64,000 nucleotides of DNA from Paenibacillus tianmuensis. Lineage in GTDB: Bacteria; Bacillota; Bacilli; Paenibacillales; NBRC-103111. A model generated the notes under the pieces. The model did no database searches, had not been told where the DNA came from, and saw only the letters and a list, made by a program, of their open reading frames with translations. Shown one piece after another: positions 52,729 to 63,617 of this stretch (within the stretch, counting starts at the first letter, position 1; every line of letters starts with the position of its first letter). The translations under genes were made by a program, and so were the position numbers. The stretch covers positions 36,495 through 100,494 of the forward strand of contig NZ_FMTT01000008.1 in the NCBI RefSeq assembly GCF_900100345.1. Reading direction: 5' to 3'.

Positions 52729-55059
52729 TTATACGCCTACAGGCTTGACCAGAGCATGTTCGAGCACTTCATCCATATGCGCGACCGGGATGAACGTCAG
52801 CTCGGAGCGCACGCTCTCGGGAACTTCTTCGATGTCTTTGGCATTATCCTTCGGCAGCAAAACCGTGCGAATGCCGGCGCGGTGAGCGGCGAGAGCTTTT
52901 TCCTTCAGGCCGCCGATCGGGAGCACGCGGCCGCGAAGCGTGATCTCTCCCGTCATCGCGACGTGACGCGAGACCGGGATATTGGTTAAGGCCGAGATGA
53001 GCGCCGTGCCCATCGTAATGCCGGCGGACGGGCCGTCCTTCGGGATGGCGCCTTCTGGAATGTGCACGTGGATATCGTACTTTTCATGGAAGTCCGGCTG
53101 AATTCCGAATTGTTCCACCCGCGAACGGGTGTAGCTGAAAGCCGCCTGAGCGGATTCCTTCATGACGTCTCCGAGCTTTCCGGTAAGCGTCAGCTTGCCG
53201 CTGCCAGGCATCACCGTCACTTCGATAACGAGCGTTTCGCCGCCGACTTCCGTCCAGGCAACCCCGGTCACCGCGCCGACCTGATCACGCTCCTCCGCCA
53301 TGCCGTAGCGGAATTTCGGCTGGCCGAGATACTCCTTCAGGTTGTCGGCCTTCACATGCACGGCAGTCGCTCCGCCGACGATCTCCTTGGCAGCCTTCCG
53401 ACAGATGGACGAAATTTGCTGCTCCAAGTTGCGGACGCCCGCCTCGCGCGTATATTCGCGCACTGTGCTCATGAGCGCGTCTTCGTCTATGACCAGCTGG
53501 CCGTCCTGCAGACCGTGGTTCTCCTGCTGCTTCGGCAGCAAGTAGTTGCGGGCAATGTGCAGCTTTTCAATTTCCGTGTACCCCGGAATGTACAGCACTT
53601 CCATCCGGTCGAGTAGCGGCCGCGGGATGTTGTGCACGGCGTTGGCCGTTGTCACGAACATGACGTTGGACAGGTCGAACGGCACTTCAACGAAGTGGTC
53701 GCTGAACGTGCTGTTTTGTTCCGGGTCCAGTACTTCCAGCAGAGCGGAAGCCGGGTCGCCGCGAAAATCCATCGCCATTTTATCGATTTCGTCCAGCAGG
53801 AAGACGGGATTGTTCGTTCCCGCGTTTTTCATCCCTTGAATAATCCGGCCCGGCATCGCGCCCACATACGTGCGGCGGTGTCCGCGGATTTCCGCTTCGT
53901 CGCGCACGCCGCCCAAGGAAATGCGCATGAACTGCCGGCCGAGCGACCTGGCGATCGAACGGGCGATCGACGTCTTCCCGACACCGGGAGGACCGACAAG
54001 GCACAGAATCGGTCCTTTGAGCTTCTTGACCAGCTTTTGCACGGCCAAATATTCAAGGACGCGCTCTTTCGGCTTCTCCAAGCCGTAATGATCCTGATTC
54101 AGAATTTCCTCGGCCTTGCGGATATCGAGGTCGTCGTCGGTCGATTGGGACCAAGGCAAGCCAAGCAGCCAATCGATGTAGTTGCGGATGACCGAGCCTT
54201 CGGCGGAAGTCGCCGGCATTTTTTCGAGCCGATCGATTTCCTTCTCGATCTTTTCCCTAACCTTCTCGGGCACGTCGCTTTGCGTAAGCTGGTTGCGCAG
54301 CTCCTCTACCTCGCCTGCCCGTCCTTCTTTTTCCCCGAGCTCCTTCTGAATCGCCTTCATTTGCTCGCGCAAATAATATTCCTTCTGCGTCTTCTCCATC
54401 TGCTTCTTGACGCGCTGGCTGATCTTGCGTTCGAGCTCAAGCACCTCGCGCTCGTTGTTCAGGATGCCGAGCAGCTTCTCAAGCCGCAGCCGGACATCGA
54501 CCGTTTCCAAAATTTCTTGCTTATCTTTAATTTTTAACGATAAATGACTGCAAATCACGTCCGCGAGCCGCCCCGGTTCGTCAATATCGGATACGGCAGC
54601 CAACGTTTCCGGGGTCACTTTTTTCGAAAGATTGATATAATGTTCGAATTGGTTCAGCACCGTGCGCATCAACGCGTCGATTTCGGGATCGGACGTTTCC
54701 TGCTCAGGGAGTTCCCTGACATGTACCTCGTAGTATTCGTCGTTAACCAGAAATTCCGCAATTTCGGCGCGAACGACGCCTTCCACAAGCACGCGGATCG
54801 TTCCGTTCGGCAGCTTGAGCATTTGCCGCACTTTCGATATCGTGCCGATCCGGTAAATATCCTCGGTTTTCGGCTCCTCGATGTTCACCTCGGATTGCGA
54901 GCACAGCAGGATCATGCTGTCTTCGACCATAGCCTTCTCCAAGGCCCGCACCGACTTTTCCCTGCCCACGTCCAAATGCAGAACCATGCTCGGATACACC
55001 AGCAGCCCCCGGAGCGGGAGCAGCGGCAAGCGTCGCAATTTCTGTTTGCTCGTTCCCAT
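52729..55059 (-). CDS. lon: ATP-dependent protease LonA
   Basis: Cytosolic AAA+ serine protease that degrades damaged and regulatory proteins. The 776-residue protein has the N-terminal substrate domain (to about 300), Walker [10 protein letters not shown] (about 352), Walker [11 protein letters not shown], and the Ser-Lys protease domain with [11 protein letters not shown] (catalytic Ser about 676) and [14 protein letters not shown] (Lys about 719). The ATG at 55059 has GGAGGTG upstream; an earlier in-frame ATG at 55092 does not. It follows lonB by about 125 bases. Confidence 0.98.
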   Translation of the reverse strand: MGTSKQKLRRLPLLPLRGLLVYPSMVLHLDVGREKSVRALEKAMVEDSMILLCSQSEVNIEEPKTEDIYRIGTISKVRQMLKLPNGTIRVLVEGVVRAEIAEFLVNDEYYEVHVRELPEQETSDPEIDALMRTVLNQFEHYINLSKKVTPETLAAVSDIDEPGRLADVICSHLSLKIKDKQEILETVDVRLRLEKLLGILNNEREVLELERKISQRVKKQMEKTQKEYYLREQMKAIQKELGEKEGRAGEVEELRNQLTQSDVPEKVREKIEKEIDRLEKMPATSAEGSVIRNYIDWLLGLPWSQSTDDDLDIRKAEEILNQDHYGLEKPKERVLEYLAVQKLVKKLKGPILCLVGPPGVGKTSIARSIARSLGRQFMRISLGGVRDEAEIRGHRRTYVGAMPGRIIQGMKNAGTNNPVFLLDEIDKMAMDFRGDPASALLEVLDPEQNSTFSDHFVEVPFDLSNVMFVTTANAVHNIPRPLLDRMEVLYIPGYTEIEKLHIARNYLLPKQQENHGLQDGQLVIDEDALMSTVREYTREAGVRNLEQQISSICRKAAKEIVGGATAVHVKADNLKEYLGQPKFRYGMAEERDQVGAVTGVAWTEVGGETLVIEVTVMPGSGKLTLTGKLGDVMKESAQAAFSYTRSRVEQFGIQPDFHEKYDIHVHIPEGAIPKDGPSAGITMGTALISALTNIPVSRHVAMTGEITLRGRVLPIGGLKEKALAAHRAGIRTVLLPKDNAKDIEEVPESVRSELTFIPVAHMDEVLEHALVKPVGV

Positions 55060-55183
55060 CCGCGAGCACCTCCAGACTATACTTACATGCATGTGATTTA
55101 CATTTTATCAAAATTGATTTTAAAACACCAATCGGGGGCCGCCGCCGGTTTCTGCTCTTACGAACAAAGAGACGCCAACCGCT

Positions 55184-56890
55184 CTATTCGAGCGCATCGG
55201 CGTGCAAAATCGTAACGGAAGCGCCGCTGACTGTCTCTTGAGGCATGGCAGGAGGCTCGGCAGCCAGATGGGCGCTTTCAATACCCAGGGCGTGATGAAG
55301 CAGCTCCTCCACCGAGTCGACCGGAATGACTTCCAATCCGCTAAGCCCCGCAAAAACTTCCTGCCAGTTTTCCTTCGGAATGATGACTTTGGTCGCTCCA
55401 GCCTGAAAAGCAGCTTCGACTTTGGCGATAACGCCTCCTACCGGCTTGACCTTGCCGTGAATGCTGATTTCGCCGGTCATCGCCAGATGGTTGTCGACCG
55501 GAATCCATTTGATAGCGGAAGCAATCGCTACGGCCATCGATACGCCGGCCGACGGTCCATCGATCGGAATGCCGCCCGGAAAATTGATATGCATGTCGTA
55601 ATCGTAAGGCTGTAAGCCGAGCCGCCGCAGGACGGTAAGCACGTTCTCGACGGAGCCGCGCGCCATGCTTTTGCGACGCAGCGTCCGCGACCCGCCGCCC
55701 ATCTCTTCCTCATCGATGACACCGGTAATCGTAAATTGGCCCGTGCCCGGCTGTACCACCGGAATGGCGGTCACTTCGATATCAAGCAGCATTCCGAGAT
55801 TCGGTCCGTATACGGCCAGGCCGTTAACCAACCCGATTTCCGGACGCTGGGAAACTTTTTTCTCCGGCCTCGGCGGAATTTGCGAGCTGTTGACAACCCA
55901 TTCGATGTCGGCGGCCGACAGCTCTCGGCGCTGATCAGTCAGCGCTAACCCTGCCGCCAGCTGAATAATGTTTACCGCTTCGCGCCCGTTGGTCGCATAT
56001 TTCTTAACGACTTCAATCGCGGAAGGACAGTCGGGAAATCCGATTTTTTTCAGCGCTTTGGTGGCAATCGAGCCAATTTCTTCAGGCAGGAGTGGACGGA
56101 AGTAAATTTCCATACAGCGCGAGCGGATCGCCGGAGGCAGATCCTGCGGGTTGCGCGTCGTTGCCCCTACAAGCCGGAAATCCGCTGGTAGGCCGTTCTG
56201 GAATACATCGTGAATATAACTCGGCACATTCGTGTCTTCGGAATTGTAATATGCGCTTTCCAAAAATACTTTGCGGTCTTCAAGCACCTTTAATAATTTA
56301 TTCATTTGGTGCGGATGCAATTCACCGATCTCGTCAATGAACAAAATCCCTCCGTGCGCCTTCGTTACCGCCCCGGGTTTCGGCTGCGGAATGCCGGCGA
56401 CTCCCATAGCTCCCGCTCCCTGATAGATCGGATCGTGAACCGAGCCGATGAGCGGGTCGGCAATGCCCCGCTCATCAAATCGCGCCGTCGTCGCATCGAT
56501 CTCGGTAAATTTGGCGTCCGGACGGAAGGGCGATTCCGGATTTTTTTTCGCTTCCTCCAATACGACGCGGGCGGCGGCCGTTTTGCCCACGCCGGGCGGA
56601 CCGTAGATGATCACGTGCTGAGGATTAGCGCCGCACAGCGCCGCTTTCAGGGCACGCAGTCCTTCCTTTTGCCCGACGATGTCCTCCATGGCAGTCGGTC
56701 TTGTTTTTTCGGCTAACGGTTTATTTAAAGAGACGGATCGCAGCCTGCGCAGCTTCTCCAGCTCTTTCTTCGATTCCTTGTCGACGGCGGAACGGTTCGT
56801 CTGCTGATTGCGCAGCAAATTCCAAAAATACATACCGATAACGATGGCAAAAAACAACTGGATAACCATCAAAACGACGCTGATATTCAA
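55184..56890 (-). CDS. lonB: ATP-dependent protease LonB
   Basis: Membrane-anchored Lon paralogue expressed in the forespore in B. subtilis. The 568-residue protein has one N-terminal membrane helix (about 3-23), an AAA+ domain ([11 protein letters not shown] about 95-105, GGILFIDEIGELH) and a Lon protease domain with IDGPSAGVSM (catalytic Ser) and GGVIAKVEAA (Lys). The N-terminal substrate domain of LonA is absent, as expected. TTG start at 56890 behind AGGAGGG. A candidate sigma-F promoter lies upstream. Confidence 0.96.
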   Translation of the reverse strand: MNISVVLMVIQLFFAIVIGMYFWNLLRNQQTNRSAVDKESKKELEKLRRLRSVSLNKPLAEKTRPTAMEDIVGQKEGLRALKAALCGANPQHVIIYGPPGVGKTAAARVVLEEAKKNPESPFRPDAKFTEIDATTARFDERGIADPLIGSVHDPIYQGAGAMGVAGIPQPKPGAVTKAHGGILFIDEIGELHPHQMNKLLKVLEDRKVFLESAYYNSEDTNVPSYIHDVFQNGLPADFRLVGATTRNPQDLPPAIRSRCMEIYFRPLLPEEIGSIATKALKKIGFPDCPSAIEVVKKYATNGREAVNIIQLAAGLALTDQRRELSAADIEWVVNSSQIPPRPEKKVSQRPEIGLVNGLAVYGPNLGMLLDIEVTAIPVVQPGTGQFTITGVIDEEEMGGGSRTLRRKSMARGSVENVLTVLRRLGLQPYDYDMHINFPGGIPIDGPSAGVSMAVAIASAIKWIPVDNHLAMTGEISIHGKVKPVGGVIAKVEAAFQAGATKVIIPKENWQEVFAGLSGLEVIPVDSVEELLHHALGIESAHLAAEPPAMPQETVSGASVTILHADALE

Positions 56891-56950
56891 TCTAATCCCT
56901 CCTATTGCTCACGGCCGCCTGACCAGCCGCTACGGCATTCATATAATTGG

Positions 56951-56980
56951 TAGTATTGCCCTGTCATGGTAGCATTAATC
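56951..56980 (-). promoter_or_regulatory. Candidate sigma-F promoter of lonB
   Basis: On the minus strand GGCAATACTA (56951-56960) fits the sigma-F -10 pattern GGnrAnAnTw at every specified base, and GATTA (56976-56980) fits GywTA at four of five, with a 15-base spacer. B. subtilis lonB is sigma-F dependent, which agrees. Confidence 0.55.
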
Positions 56981-57070
56981 GCTGTGCTTTAAGAAACTTT
57001 TTGGGGAATGCTAAAACCATGTGATACGAAATAAGCTGCGGACGATTTTTCGCGAAAGGAGGAGCAGCGG

Positions 57071-57808
57071 ATGTCGTGGCCGAATCTATGGAATCGGGCG
57101 ATGAAACTTGCCGTTGCCGCAATGCTGGCGCTGACCGTCCTGACTTTTCAAGCCGGACATACGGAAGCATCGGTGCCCGAATCCTGGTACTTGCCGGAGC
57201 TAAAGTCTGCCAATCCCGCCATATCGAGCGTCGACGTTTTAATCGACGTAGGGCACGGCGGAATCGACGGGGGCACCTCGTACGGTGACTTGCTGGAGAA
57301 GGATATCAATTTGGCGATCGCCAAAAAAACGTACGAGACGTTGCGCAGAAAAGGGTACGTCGTCTTAATGAACCGGATGGACGATTATGCGCTAAGCGGA
57401 GAAAACTTATGGTTGAAGACTCGTTCGAGACATATCAAGGACTTGGCTCAGCGCAGCCATCTGTGTAATGAGGTCAAGCCCAAAATCATGATCAGTCTGC
57501 ACGTCAACTCTGCCCGCAATTCCTCCAAACAAGGCGCGATCCTCATTCATCAAATAAAACCGCAAAGCGAGCAGCTCGCCAAAGCCGTGCAAGCAGCGCT
57601 GAACGCGCTATACGGTACGGACGACAAACCTGTGCCGGGCCGGACGTTTTATTTGTTGAAGTATTCGAAGGCGCCAACAGTGATCGTGGAAATGGGTTTT
57701 ATTACGAATGCTGAAGACCGCCGGATGCTAACCGAAGTCCAGTCCCAGCAGCGCATTGCGGACGCCATCGCTGCGGGCGTCGAGCAGTATATGCAGCAGC
57801 AAAAATAG
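57071..57808 (+). CDS. cwlD: N-acetylmuramoyl-L-alanine amidase CwlD-like
   Basis: Amidase needed for muramic-delta-lactam in spore cortex, if it is the CwlD orthologue. The 245-residue protein has a signal peptide (about 1-33) and an Amidase_3 domain with His62 in VGHGGIDGG, His in ISLHVNSA and the catalytic Glu in VEMGFITNAED. It is a single catalytic domain without wall anchors, the size of CwlD. AAAGGAGG lies eight bases before the ATG. Divergent from lonB. Orthology to CwlD is inferred from size, architecture and the sporulation context. Confidence 0.85.
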   Translation: MSWPNLWNRAMKLAVAAMLALTVLTFQAGHTEASVPESWYLPELKSANPAISSVDVLIDVGHGGIDGGTSYGDLLEKDINLAIAKKTYETLRRKGYVVLMNRMDDYALSGENLWLKTRSRHIKDLAQRSHLCNEVKPKIMISLHVNSARNSSKQGAILIHQIKPQSEQLAKAVQAALNALYGTDDKPVPGRTFYLLKYSKAPTVIVEMGFITNAEDRRMLTEVQSQQRIADAIAAGVEQYMQQQK

Positions 57809-57810
57809 TA

Positions 57811-57857
57811 AAAGACCGCATGGACAAGCCGATTTCACGGCAGTTCGCGGTCTTTTT
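57811..57857. terminator. Terminator between cwlD and the deacetylase-like gene
   Basis: Stem AAAGACCGC (57811-57819) with GCGGTCTTT (57847-57855), an inner GCCG/CGGC pairing, then T on the plus strand and A-rich on the other side, so usable both ways. Confidence 0.88.
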
Positions 57858-57871
57858 TTGCATTGAAACCA

Positions 57872-58648
57872 TTATTTCATCAATTGCGACGCCGGTACGA
57901 AATGTCCGCCAAGCTGCTGCAGGGTCGGAATCGATTGCTTTAAAATTTCGGAGGTATGCTTCCCCGGAGGACCGACGTGGCCGATGACAATCGTGCTGTC
58001 ATTGTCGCGGACGAGCTTTTGCAGCTTTACCGCCTGCTTGAGAATATGGCTCCGGGTGTAGGTATCATCCATGAACAAATTGTTTTCCGCCGTGCGCACG
58101 CCCATTTCTTTCGCCAGCTTACCGATGACGCTCTTGTCGGTCGTCCGGCTATCCAAAAAATACAAGTTGCGCTCTTTGCATACGGTCAGCACAATGCGCA
58201 TGACCCGTTCGTCGGACGTGGCCTTCGATCCCATGTGGTTATTGATGCCTACCGCATGCGGCACATCCTCAATGGCGGCAATGACTCTGCGCCGGATTTC
58301 ATCGTCGGGCAGCCTCGTTGATATCGCTCCCGGACCGAGCCACTCCGGCTTTCCGTTCCGCGGCTCCATCGGCAGATGTACGATAACTTCTTTGCCCAGC
58401 TTATGCGCCCACTCCGCATCGCGTTTCGTTGTCGGCAAAAAAGGCATGACCGCCGCAACAAACGGAATCGGCAGCTCCATCATTTGATCGGTGCCTGCTT
58501 GACCGTTGCCGAAATCGTCGATAACGACGGCGATTTGTTTCGTTCCTGCCGCCGGTTCGATGGATTTGTACTGTCCGGCAGCGGTTGCCGGAATGATGAC
58601 GCATAGACAAAGCCATCCTGCGACGGACGCCCACCATTTCCTTCTCAT
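57872..58648 (-). CDS. Divergent polysaccharide deacetylase family protein
   Basis: A 258-residue secreted protein with a signal peptide (cleavage near residue 24, ATA). The fold resembles NodB-type deacetylases, with VIDDFGNG (metal Asp), VAAVMPFLPTTK, VIVHLPMEPRN and GINNHMGSKAT; this is the divergent DUF610/YibQ group. Enzyme activity and substrate are not established for the group. The ATG at 58648 has AAGGGGGTG six bases upstream. Near cwlD, a spore wall role is possible but unproven. Confidence 0.85.
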   Translation of the reverse strand: MRRKWWASVAGWLCLCVIIPATAAGQYKSIEPAAGTKQIAVVIDDFGNGQAGTDQMMELPIPFVAAVMPFLPTTKRDAEWAHKLGKEVIVHLPMEPRNGKPEWLGPGAISTRLPDDEIRRRVIAAIEDVPHAVGINNHMGSKATSDERVMRIVLTVCKERNLYFLDSRTTDKSVIGKLAKEMGVRTAENNLFMDDTYTRSHILKQAVKLQKLVRDNDSTIVIGHVGPPGKHTSEILKQSIPTLQQLGGHFVPASQLMK

Positions 58649-58812
58649 GGACTGCACCCCCTTATCCGTATTTTCCTAATCTCATTGTTTGCAGTACGCC
58701 GGAAACCTATACGAGCGGTTTCTAAGGGGCCCCATTGGCCCGGTTGGAAGCTAGTCTATGGTGTTGAGGAGCTCCCGATTTTCTTTGACGCCAAGCTTTA
58801 AACAAACAAAAT

Positions 58813-58877
58813 ACACCCGCCAATGCTCGGAGGGAAGCCTTAACTCGCTTCCCTCCGCCTGCAATGTGCGGGTGTAC
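58813..58877 (-). terminator. Nested double-stem terminator after ispG
   Basis: Outer 9-base stem (58813-58821 with 58869-58877) and inner 10-base stem (58830-58839 with 58848-58857), both perfect, then a T-rich run on the minus strand. Confidence 0.85.
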
Positions 58878-58892
58878 TTATGATGTGCCGTA

Positions 58893-60002
58893 TTAAACCG
58901 CCGTATGATGCTTTCGGCCGGGAATCTCGCCTGTACGCTCGAAATGCTCGACGATAATGTCGATTTCCTTCTTCAGTTCGGACAGCAGCTCGGCTTCCGG
59001 TACTTTGCGGATCATCTCGCCGTAACGGAACAACAAGCCTTCGCCGCGGGCGCCGGCAATGCCGATATCGGCTTCCTTGGCTTCGCCGGGGCCGTTAACC
59101 GCGCAGCCGAGTACGGATACTTTGATCGGCACCTTCAGCTTGGAGATATACTCTTCCACCTCATTCGCGATAGAAAACAGATCGATATCCAATCGGCCGC
59201 AAGTCGGGCAAGAAATCAAGGTGGCGGCGTTCGTGATCAACCCGAACGATTTCAGCAGCTCGCGGCATACCTTGACTTCCTCAACCGGGTCCGCGCTGAG
59301 CGAAATCCGGATCGTCGAACCGAGCCCCATGCTTAGCAGCGCGCCCAAGCCTGCGGCGCTCTTCACGGTGCCGGAGAACAGTGTCCCGGCCTCCGTAATG
59401 CCAAGGTGCAGCGGGTAGCGGAAGGCTGCCGCAGCTTTCGTATAAGCGGCAATCGCCATCGGGACGTCGGATGCCTTCAGCGAGACGATGATGTCGCGAA
59501 AATCGAGCTCTTCGAGAATGCTGATATGATACAGGGCGCTTTCGACCATCGCTTCCGGCGTCGGGTAGCCGTACTTTTCCAGCAAATGGTTCTCAAGCGA
59601 ACCGGCATTGACGCCGATCCGGATCGGAATTCCCCGCTCCTTGCAGGCCTTGACGACGGCTTCCACCTTCTCGCGGCGGCCGATGTTACCCGGATTGATT
59701 CTTACTTTGTCAACCCCGTTCTCAATGGCCTGCAGAGCGAGCCGGTAGTCAAAATGAATGTCAGCCACAAGCGGAATCGAAATCTGCTTCTTGATTTCTT
59801 TGATCGCTTCCGCCGCTTCCTTATTGTTGACTGTAACGCGGACGATCTGGCATCCCGCTTCCTCCAGCCGATGAATCTCGGCCACCGTAGCCTTTACATC
59901 CGCCGTCTTGGTTGTACACATGCTCTGGATGATCACGTCATTGCTGCCGCCGATGGTTAGATTGCCGACTTTAACCGGAACCGTTTCCGTTCTATGGAAC
60001 AT
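58893..60002 (-). CDS. ispG: 4-hydroxy-3-methylbut-2-enyl diphosphate synthase
   Basis: Iron-sulfur enzyme of the MEP isoprenoid route. The 369-residue protein is the short bacterial form: a TIM barrel with [12 protein letters not shown]-type start (here [13 protein letters not shown]) and RINPGNIG, then the [4Fe-4S] ligands in ISCPTCGR and [10 protein letters not shown]. The ATG at 60002 has GGGAGAG ten bases upstream. Its place between clpX and the deacetylase-like gene is not the B. subtilis order. Confidence 0.97.
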   Translation of the reverse strand: MFHRTETVPVKVGNLTIGGSNDVIIQSMCTTKTADVKATVAEIHRLEEAGCQIVRVTVNNKEAAEAIKEIKKQISIPLVADIHFDYRLALQAIENGVDKVRINPGNIGRREKVEAVVKACKERGIPIRIGVNAGSLENHLLEKYGYPTPEAMVESALYHISILEELDFRDIIVSLKASDVPMAIAAYTKAAAAFRYPLHLGITEAGTLFSGTVKSAAGLGALLSMGLGSTIRISLSADPVEEVKVCRELLKSFGLITNAATLISCPTCGRLDIDLFSIANEVEEYISKLKVPIKVSVLGCAVNGPGEAKEADIGIAGARGEGLLFRYGEMIRKVPEAELLSELKKEIDIIVEHFERTGEIPGRKHHTAV

Positions 60003-60105
60003 GTGTTTTCTTCTCTCCCATGATGCCAAACATCCTCCGCTCCGGGGGACAAATCTATCGGTCCCTGCGGATTGGAGGCGTTTAGTTTTTTTGTATATCC
60101 GGCGC

Positions 60106-61371
60106 TTACGCGCTTTCTTCTTTTTTCTTCATGGACTGGCCGTCCGCTGCGGTGATCTGAGGTGTGATCTTCGCTTGTACGGCTTCCTTGGTCACGATGC
60201 ATTTGGAGTTCTCCGTGCGGGATGGCGCCTCGTACATCACTTCCAGCATAATGCCTTCGATAATGGCGCGCAGTCCCCTCGCCCCGGTATTGCGCTTAAT
60301 CGCTTCTTTCGCAATTTCCTCCAGCGCCTCCGGTTCGAATTCAAGGGACACGTTATCCATCTCCAGCATCTTTTGGTACTGCTTGACAAGAGCATTTTTA
60401 GGCTCGGTCAAGATGCGGACAAGCGCTGCTTCGTCCAGCGGCTCCAGCGTCGAGATAACCGGCAAACGGCCCACGAATTCCGGAATCAAACCGAATTTCA
60501 GAAGGTCTTCCGGAAGCACAAGAGACAAATATTCGCCCGGCTTCAGGTCGGCTTTATGACCGTCCGTGCCGAAGCCGATCACTTTTTTGCCGATCCGACG
60601 CTTAATGATCTGCTCAAGCCCGTCGAACGCCCCGCCGCAAATAAACAGGATGTTCGTCGTATCGATTTGGATGAATTCTTGATGAGGATGCTTGCGCCCG
60701 CCTTGAGGCGGTACGGATGCAACCGTGCCTTCCAAAATTTTCAGAAGGGCTTGCTGTACACCTTCGCCCGAAACATCGCGGGTGATGGACGGATTTTCCG
60801 ATTTGCGGGCCACTTTATCGATTTCATCGATATAAATGATGCCGCGCTCGGCTTTTTCCACATCGTAATCAGCCGCTTGAATGAGCTTCAGCAAAATGTT
60901 TTCGACGTCTTCCCCTACGTATCCGGCTTCCGTCAAAGACGTTGCATCGGCGATCGCAAACGGGACGTTCAAAATTTTGGCCAGCGTTTGAGCCAGCAGC
61001 GTTTTCCCGCTGCCCGTCGGACCGACAAGGACGATGTTTGACTTTTGCAGTTCGACATCTTCGAGCTTGCTTTGCTGCGAGTTAATCCGTTTGTAGTGAT
61101 TGTATACGGCAACCGACAGCGATTTTTTGGCCTGTTCCTGCCCAATGACGTAGGAATCCAAAATTGCGCGAATTTCCTTCGGCTTCGGTACGTCTTTCAG
61201 GTCGAGCTCTTCCTCGTGACCCAATTCTTCCTCAACGATTTCCGTACAAAGCTCGATGCACTCGTCGCATATATAAACGCCGGGCCCGGCAACCAGCTTG
61301 CGTACCTGCTCCTGGGATTTTCCGCAGAACGAGCACTTGAGCTGGCCTTTTTCATCGTTAAATTTAAACAT
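60106..61371 (-). CDS. clpX: ATP-dependent Clp protease ATP-binding subunit ClpX
   Basis: AAA+ unfoldase that feeds substrates to ClpP. The 421-residue protein has an N-terminal zinc-binding domain with four cysteines (CSFCGK and CDEC, about 10-40), Walker [13 protein letters not shown] (about 119), Walker [12 protein letters not shown], pore loop GYVGEDVEN and the IGF loop that docks on ClpP (KKVIGFG). AAAAGGAGTG precedes the ATG. It follows clpP by 15 bases. Confidence 0.98.
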   Translation of the reverse strand: MFKFNDEKGQLKCSFCGKSQEQVRKLVAGPGVYICDECIELCTEIVEEELGHEEELDLKDVPKPKEIRAILDSYVIGQEQAKKSLSVAVYNHYKRINSQQSKLEDVELQKSNIVLVGPTGSGKTLLAQTLAKILNVPFAIADATSLTEAGYVGEDVENILLKLIQAADYDVEKAERGIIYIDEIDKVARKSENPSITRDVSGEGVQQALLKILEGTVASVPPQGGRKHPHQEFIQIDTTNILFICGGAFDGLEQIIKRRIGKKVIGFGTDGHKADLKPGEYLSLVLPEDLLKFGLIPEFVGRLPVISTLEPLDEAALVRILTEPKNALVKQYQKMLEMDNVSLEFEPEALEEIAKEAIKRNTGARGLRAIIEGIMLEVMYEAPSRTENSKCIVTKEAVQAKITPQITAADGQSMKKKEESA

Positions 61372-61386
61372 GGGATCACTCCTTTT

Positions 61387-61977
61387 CTAAGTCAGATCAC
61401 TGCGAGTGATAACCGCATCAATGAGACCGTACGCCTTTGCGTCTTCGGCGCTCATGAAATTGTCACGGTCTGTGTCGCGTTCGATTCTTTCGTAAGGCTG
61501 CCCCGTACGCTCCACATAGATTTGGTTTAACTTCTGTTTCGTTTTGATAATCCAGTCGGCATGAATTTTAATATCCGATGCCTGCCCGCGGACGCCGCCA
61601 AGCGGTTGATGAATCATCACTTCACTGTTCGGAAGCGCTAAGCGTTTGCCTTTGGCTCCTGCCGTAAGCAGTAAAGAACCCATACTGGCGGCCATACCGA
61701 CGCAAATCGTCGAAACGTCCGGTTTGATGAATTGCATTGTATCATATATACCCATACCGGCCGTCACCGAACCGCCGGGGGAGTTGATGTACAATTGAAT
61801 ATCTTTCTCGGGATCTACCGCCGACAAGAAAAGCAACTGGGCAATAACCAGGTTGGCGACGTCGTCATCGATCGCGCTGCCCAAAAAAATAATACGATCC
61901 TTCAGCAAACGCGAGTAAATATCGTAAGAGCGTTCGCCGCGGCCTTCCTGTTCCACAACCATAGGTACCAGAGTCAT
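61387..61977 (-). CDS. clpP: ATP-dependent Clp protease proteolytic subunit ClpP
   Basis: Serine protease chamber for ClpX or ClpC. The 196-residue protein has Ser98 in [11 protein letters not shown], His123 in MIHQP and an Asp in the DRDNFMS segment. B. subtilis carries clpP elsewhere, so the clpP-clpX pair next to tig is like the order in many other bacteria. AAAGGGGT precedes the ATG. Confidence 0.98.
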   Translation of the reverse strand: MTLVPMVVEQEGRGERSYDIYSRLLKDRIIFLGSAIDDDVANLVIAQLLFLSAVDPEKDIQLYINSPGGSVTAGMGIYDTMQFIKPDVSTICVGMAASMGSLLLTAGAKGKRLALPNSEVMIHQPLGGVRGQASDIKIHADWIIKTKQKLNQIYVERTGQPYERIERDTDRDNFMSAEDAKAYGLIDAVITRSDLT

Positions 61978-62033
61978 CGTCCCAACCCCTTTACTTCATA
62001 AAATGCAAAACATTTTCGAGCCTTACTCAAAAC

Positions 62034-62062
62034 ATTGTAGCACGTTTAAAGACTAAAGTCAT
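62034..62062 (-). promoter_or_regulatory. Promoter of clpP-clpX
   Basis: -35 ATGACT (62057-62062), 17-base spacer, -10 TACAAT (62034-62039), about 60 bases before clpP. Confidence 0.6.
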
Positions 62063-62264
62063 TTCCTCTCCGATACGCACAAGCGTTGCGGGTATTTAAC
62101 GTACACCCGACGGGACAGGACTGCTTCGCTGCCGACTATGTATTTCACAATGTACCGCATATGTAATGGTCCGTTTGCTTCGTATGTAACGCTTATTATG
62201 TTATGCTTATGTACTTCTTATGTGCATGTTTCGGGGAAACCGTCAAACGCGGTTTAAGGTAAAA

Positions 62265-62296
62265 CAAAGGCACGCATGGATGTACACGTGCCTTTG
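62265..62296 (-). terminator. Terminator after tig
   Basis: Perfect stem CAAAGGCACG (62265-62274) with CGTGCCTTTG (62287-62296); on the minus strand TTTT follows shortly. Confidence 0.8.
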
Positions 62297-62327
62297 CATG
62301 TCGCTTCGCGTTTATATAATTTCCGAA

Positions 62328-63617
62328 TTAAGCCGTTTTGCTGTTGTCAACCAGGAATTTCACGGTTTTGCGGTTGACGATATCTTGCAGCAGCGATCCC
62401 AAATTGCCGTTGGAAGCAAAGATGCTGTGGATTTCGTCAACGGAACGGCCGTACATTTGGGCCAGGTTCTCCAGCTCGGCGTTGATTTCTTCTTCCGTCG
62501 CTTCAAGGTTTTCCGCTTTCGCGATTGCCTCAAGCACGAGGTTGTTGTGTACGCGCTTCTCGGCGTCAGCGCGCATTTGGCCTTTGAGGTCGTCGGCGCT
62601 TTGACCGGTAAACTGGTAGTACATGTCGATGTTCATGCCTTGCGTACGCAGACGGTTTTCGAATTCTTTCACCATTTGCTCCGCTTCGTCGTTGATCATG
62701 ACTTCCGGAATTTCCACTTGCGCAGCTTCGGAAGCTTTTTCTACCAGATCGTTTTCTTTTTTGCGGTCAGCTTCGTTTTGCTTGCGCTCTTTCAGCTTGT
62801 TCTCCAAATCCGCTTTGTACTCGTCCAGCGTCTCGAACTCGCTCACGTCTTTAGCGAACTCGTCGTCGAGCGCAGGCAAGTTTTTGCGCTTGATGTCATG
62901 CAGCTTGATTTTGAAAACGGCTTCTTTGCCTTTCAGCTCTTCCGCATGGTAGTCTTCCGGGAAGGTTACGGTGATGTCCTTCTCGCCGTCTTTCTCCAGG
63001 CCGACGACTTGCTCTTCGAAGCCCGGGATAAAGCTGCCGGAGCCAAGCTCAAGCGAATAACGCTCCGCTTGGCCGCCCTCGAAAGGAACGCCGTCCACAA
63101 AGCCTTCGAAGTCGATTACGACGTTGTCGCCGTTCTCGGCTGCGCCTGCTTCTACCGGAACGAGTTCCGCATGGCGCTTTTGCAGTTTTTCCAGCTCTTC
63201 GTTCACTTCTTCGGCCGTTACGTCGACGGAAGGAGCTTCGAGCGCGATGCCTTTGTACTCGCCAAGCTCGACTTCAGGTTTCACGGTAACTTTCGCTTTG
63301 AACTTCAGAACTTGGCCTTTGCCGAATTGCTCGACGTCCACTTCCGGACGGTCCACCGGCTGAATGCCCGTCTCTTGAACGGCTGCAATGTAAGCGTCAG
63401 GCACGATGATATCGAGAGCGTCTTGATACAAGCTTTCCACGCCGAATTTCGATTCGAAAATAGAGCGAGGCACTTTGCCCTTGCGGAAACCAGGAACGTT
63501 AACTTTGTTCACAACTTTTTTGAATGCCTTGTCCAGAGCGGCGGCTACTTGGTCCGCGTCCACTTCAATATCAAGAACGGCTACGTTCTTCTCTATTTTT
63601 TCCCAGCTTGCTTTCAT
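62328..63617 (-). CDS. tig: Trigger factor
   Basis: Ribosome-bound peptidyl-prolyl isomerase and chaperone. The 429-residue protein has the N-terminal ribosome-binding domain with the GFRKGKVPRSIFE signature (about 43-55), an FKBP-type isomerase domain (about 160-245) and a long helical C-terminal chaperone domain. The ATG at 63617 follows GGAGGGG by ten bases. The tig-clpP-clpX order is widespread. Confidence 0.97.
   Translation of the reverse strand: MKASWEKIEKNVAVLDIEVDADQVAAALDKAFKKVVNKVNVPGFRKGKVPRSIFESKFGVESLYQDALDIIVPDAYIAAVQETGIQPVDRPEVDVEQFGKGQVLKFKAKVTVKPEVELGEYKGIALEAPSVDVTAEEVNEELEKLQKRHAELVPVEAGAAENGDNVVIDFEGFVDGVPFEGGQAERYSLELGSGSFIPGFEEQVVGLEKDGEKDITVTFPEDYHAEELKGKEAVFKIKLHDIKRKNLPALDDEFAKDVSEFETLDEYKADLENKLKERKQNEADRKKENDLVEKASEAAQVEIPEVMINDEAEQMVKEFENRLRTQGMNIDMYYQFTGQSADDLKGQMRADAEKRVHNNLVLEAIAKAENLEATEEEINAELENLAQMYGRSVDEIHSIFASNGNLGSLLQDIVNRKTVKFLVDNSKTA

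Larger units (their letters stand above)
61978..62327. other. Intergenic region between tig and clpP
   Basis: This 350-base gap holds the clpP promoter (62034-62062), a small stem AAACCG/CGGTTT (62237-62242/62250-62255) and the tig terminator (62265-62296). I see no CtsR operator (GGTCAAA repeats) and no gene. Confidence 0.7.

Noticed and set aside
57000-57070. Sigma-G promoter for cwlD
   Set aside because: GAATG at about 57007 fits a -35, but no CATnmTA-like -10 lies at the right distance.
61978-62110. CtsR operator before clpP
   Set aside because: No GGTCAAA direct repeat is present; only a plain sigma-A-like promoter is visible.
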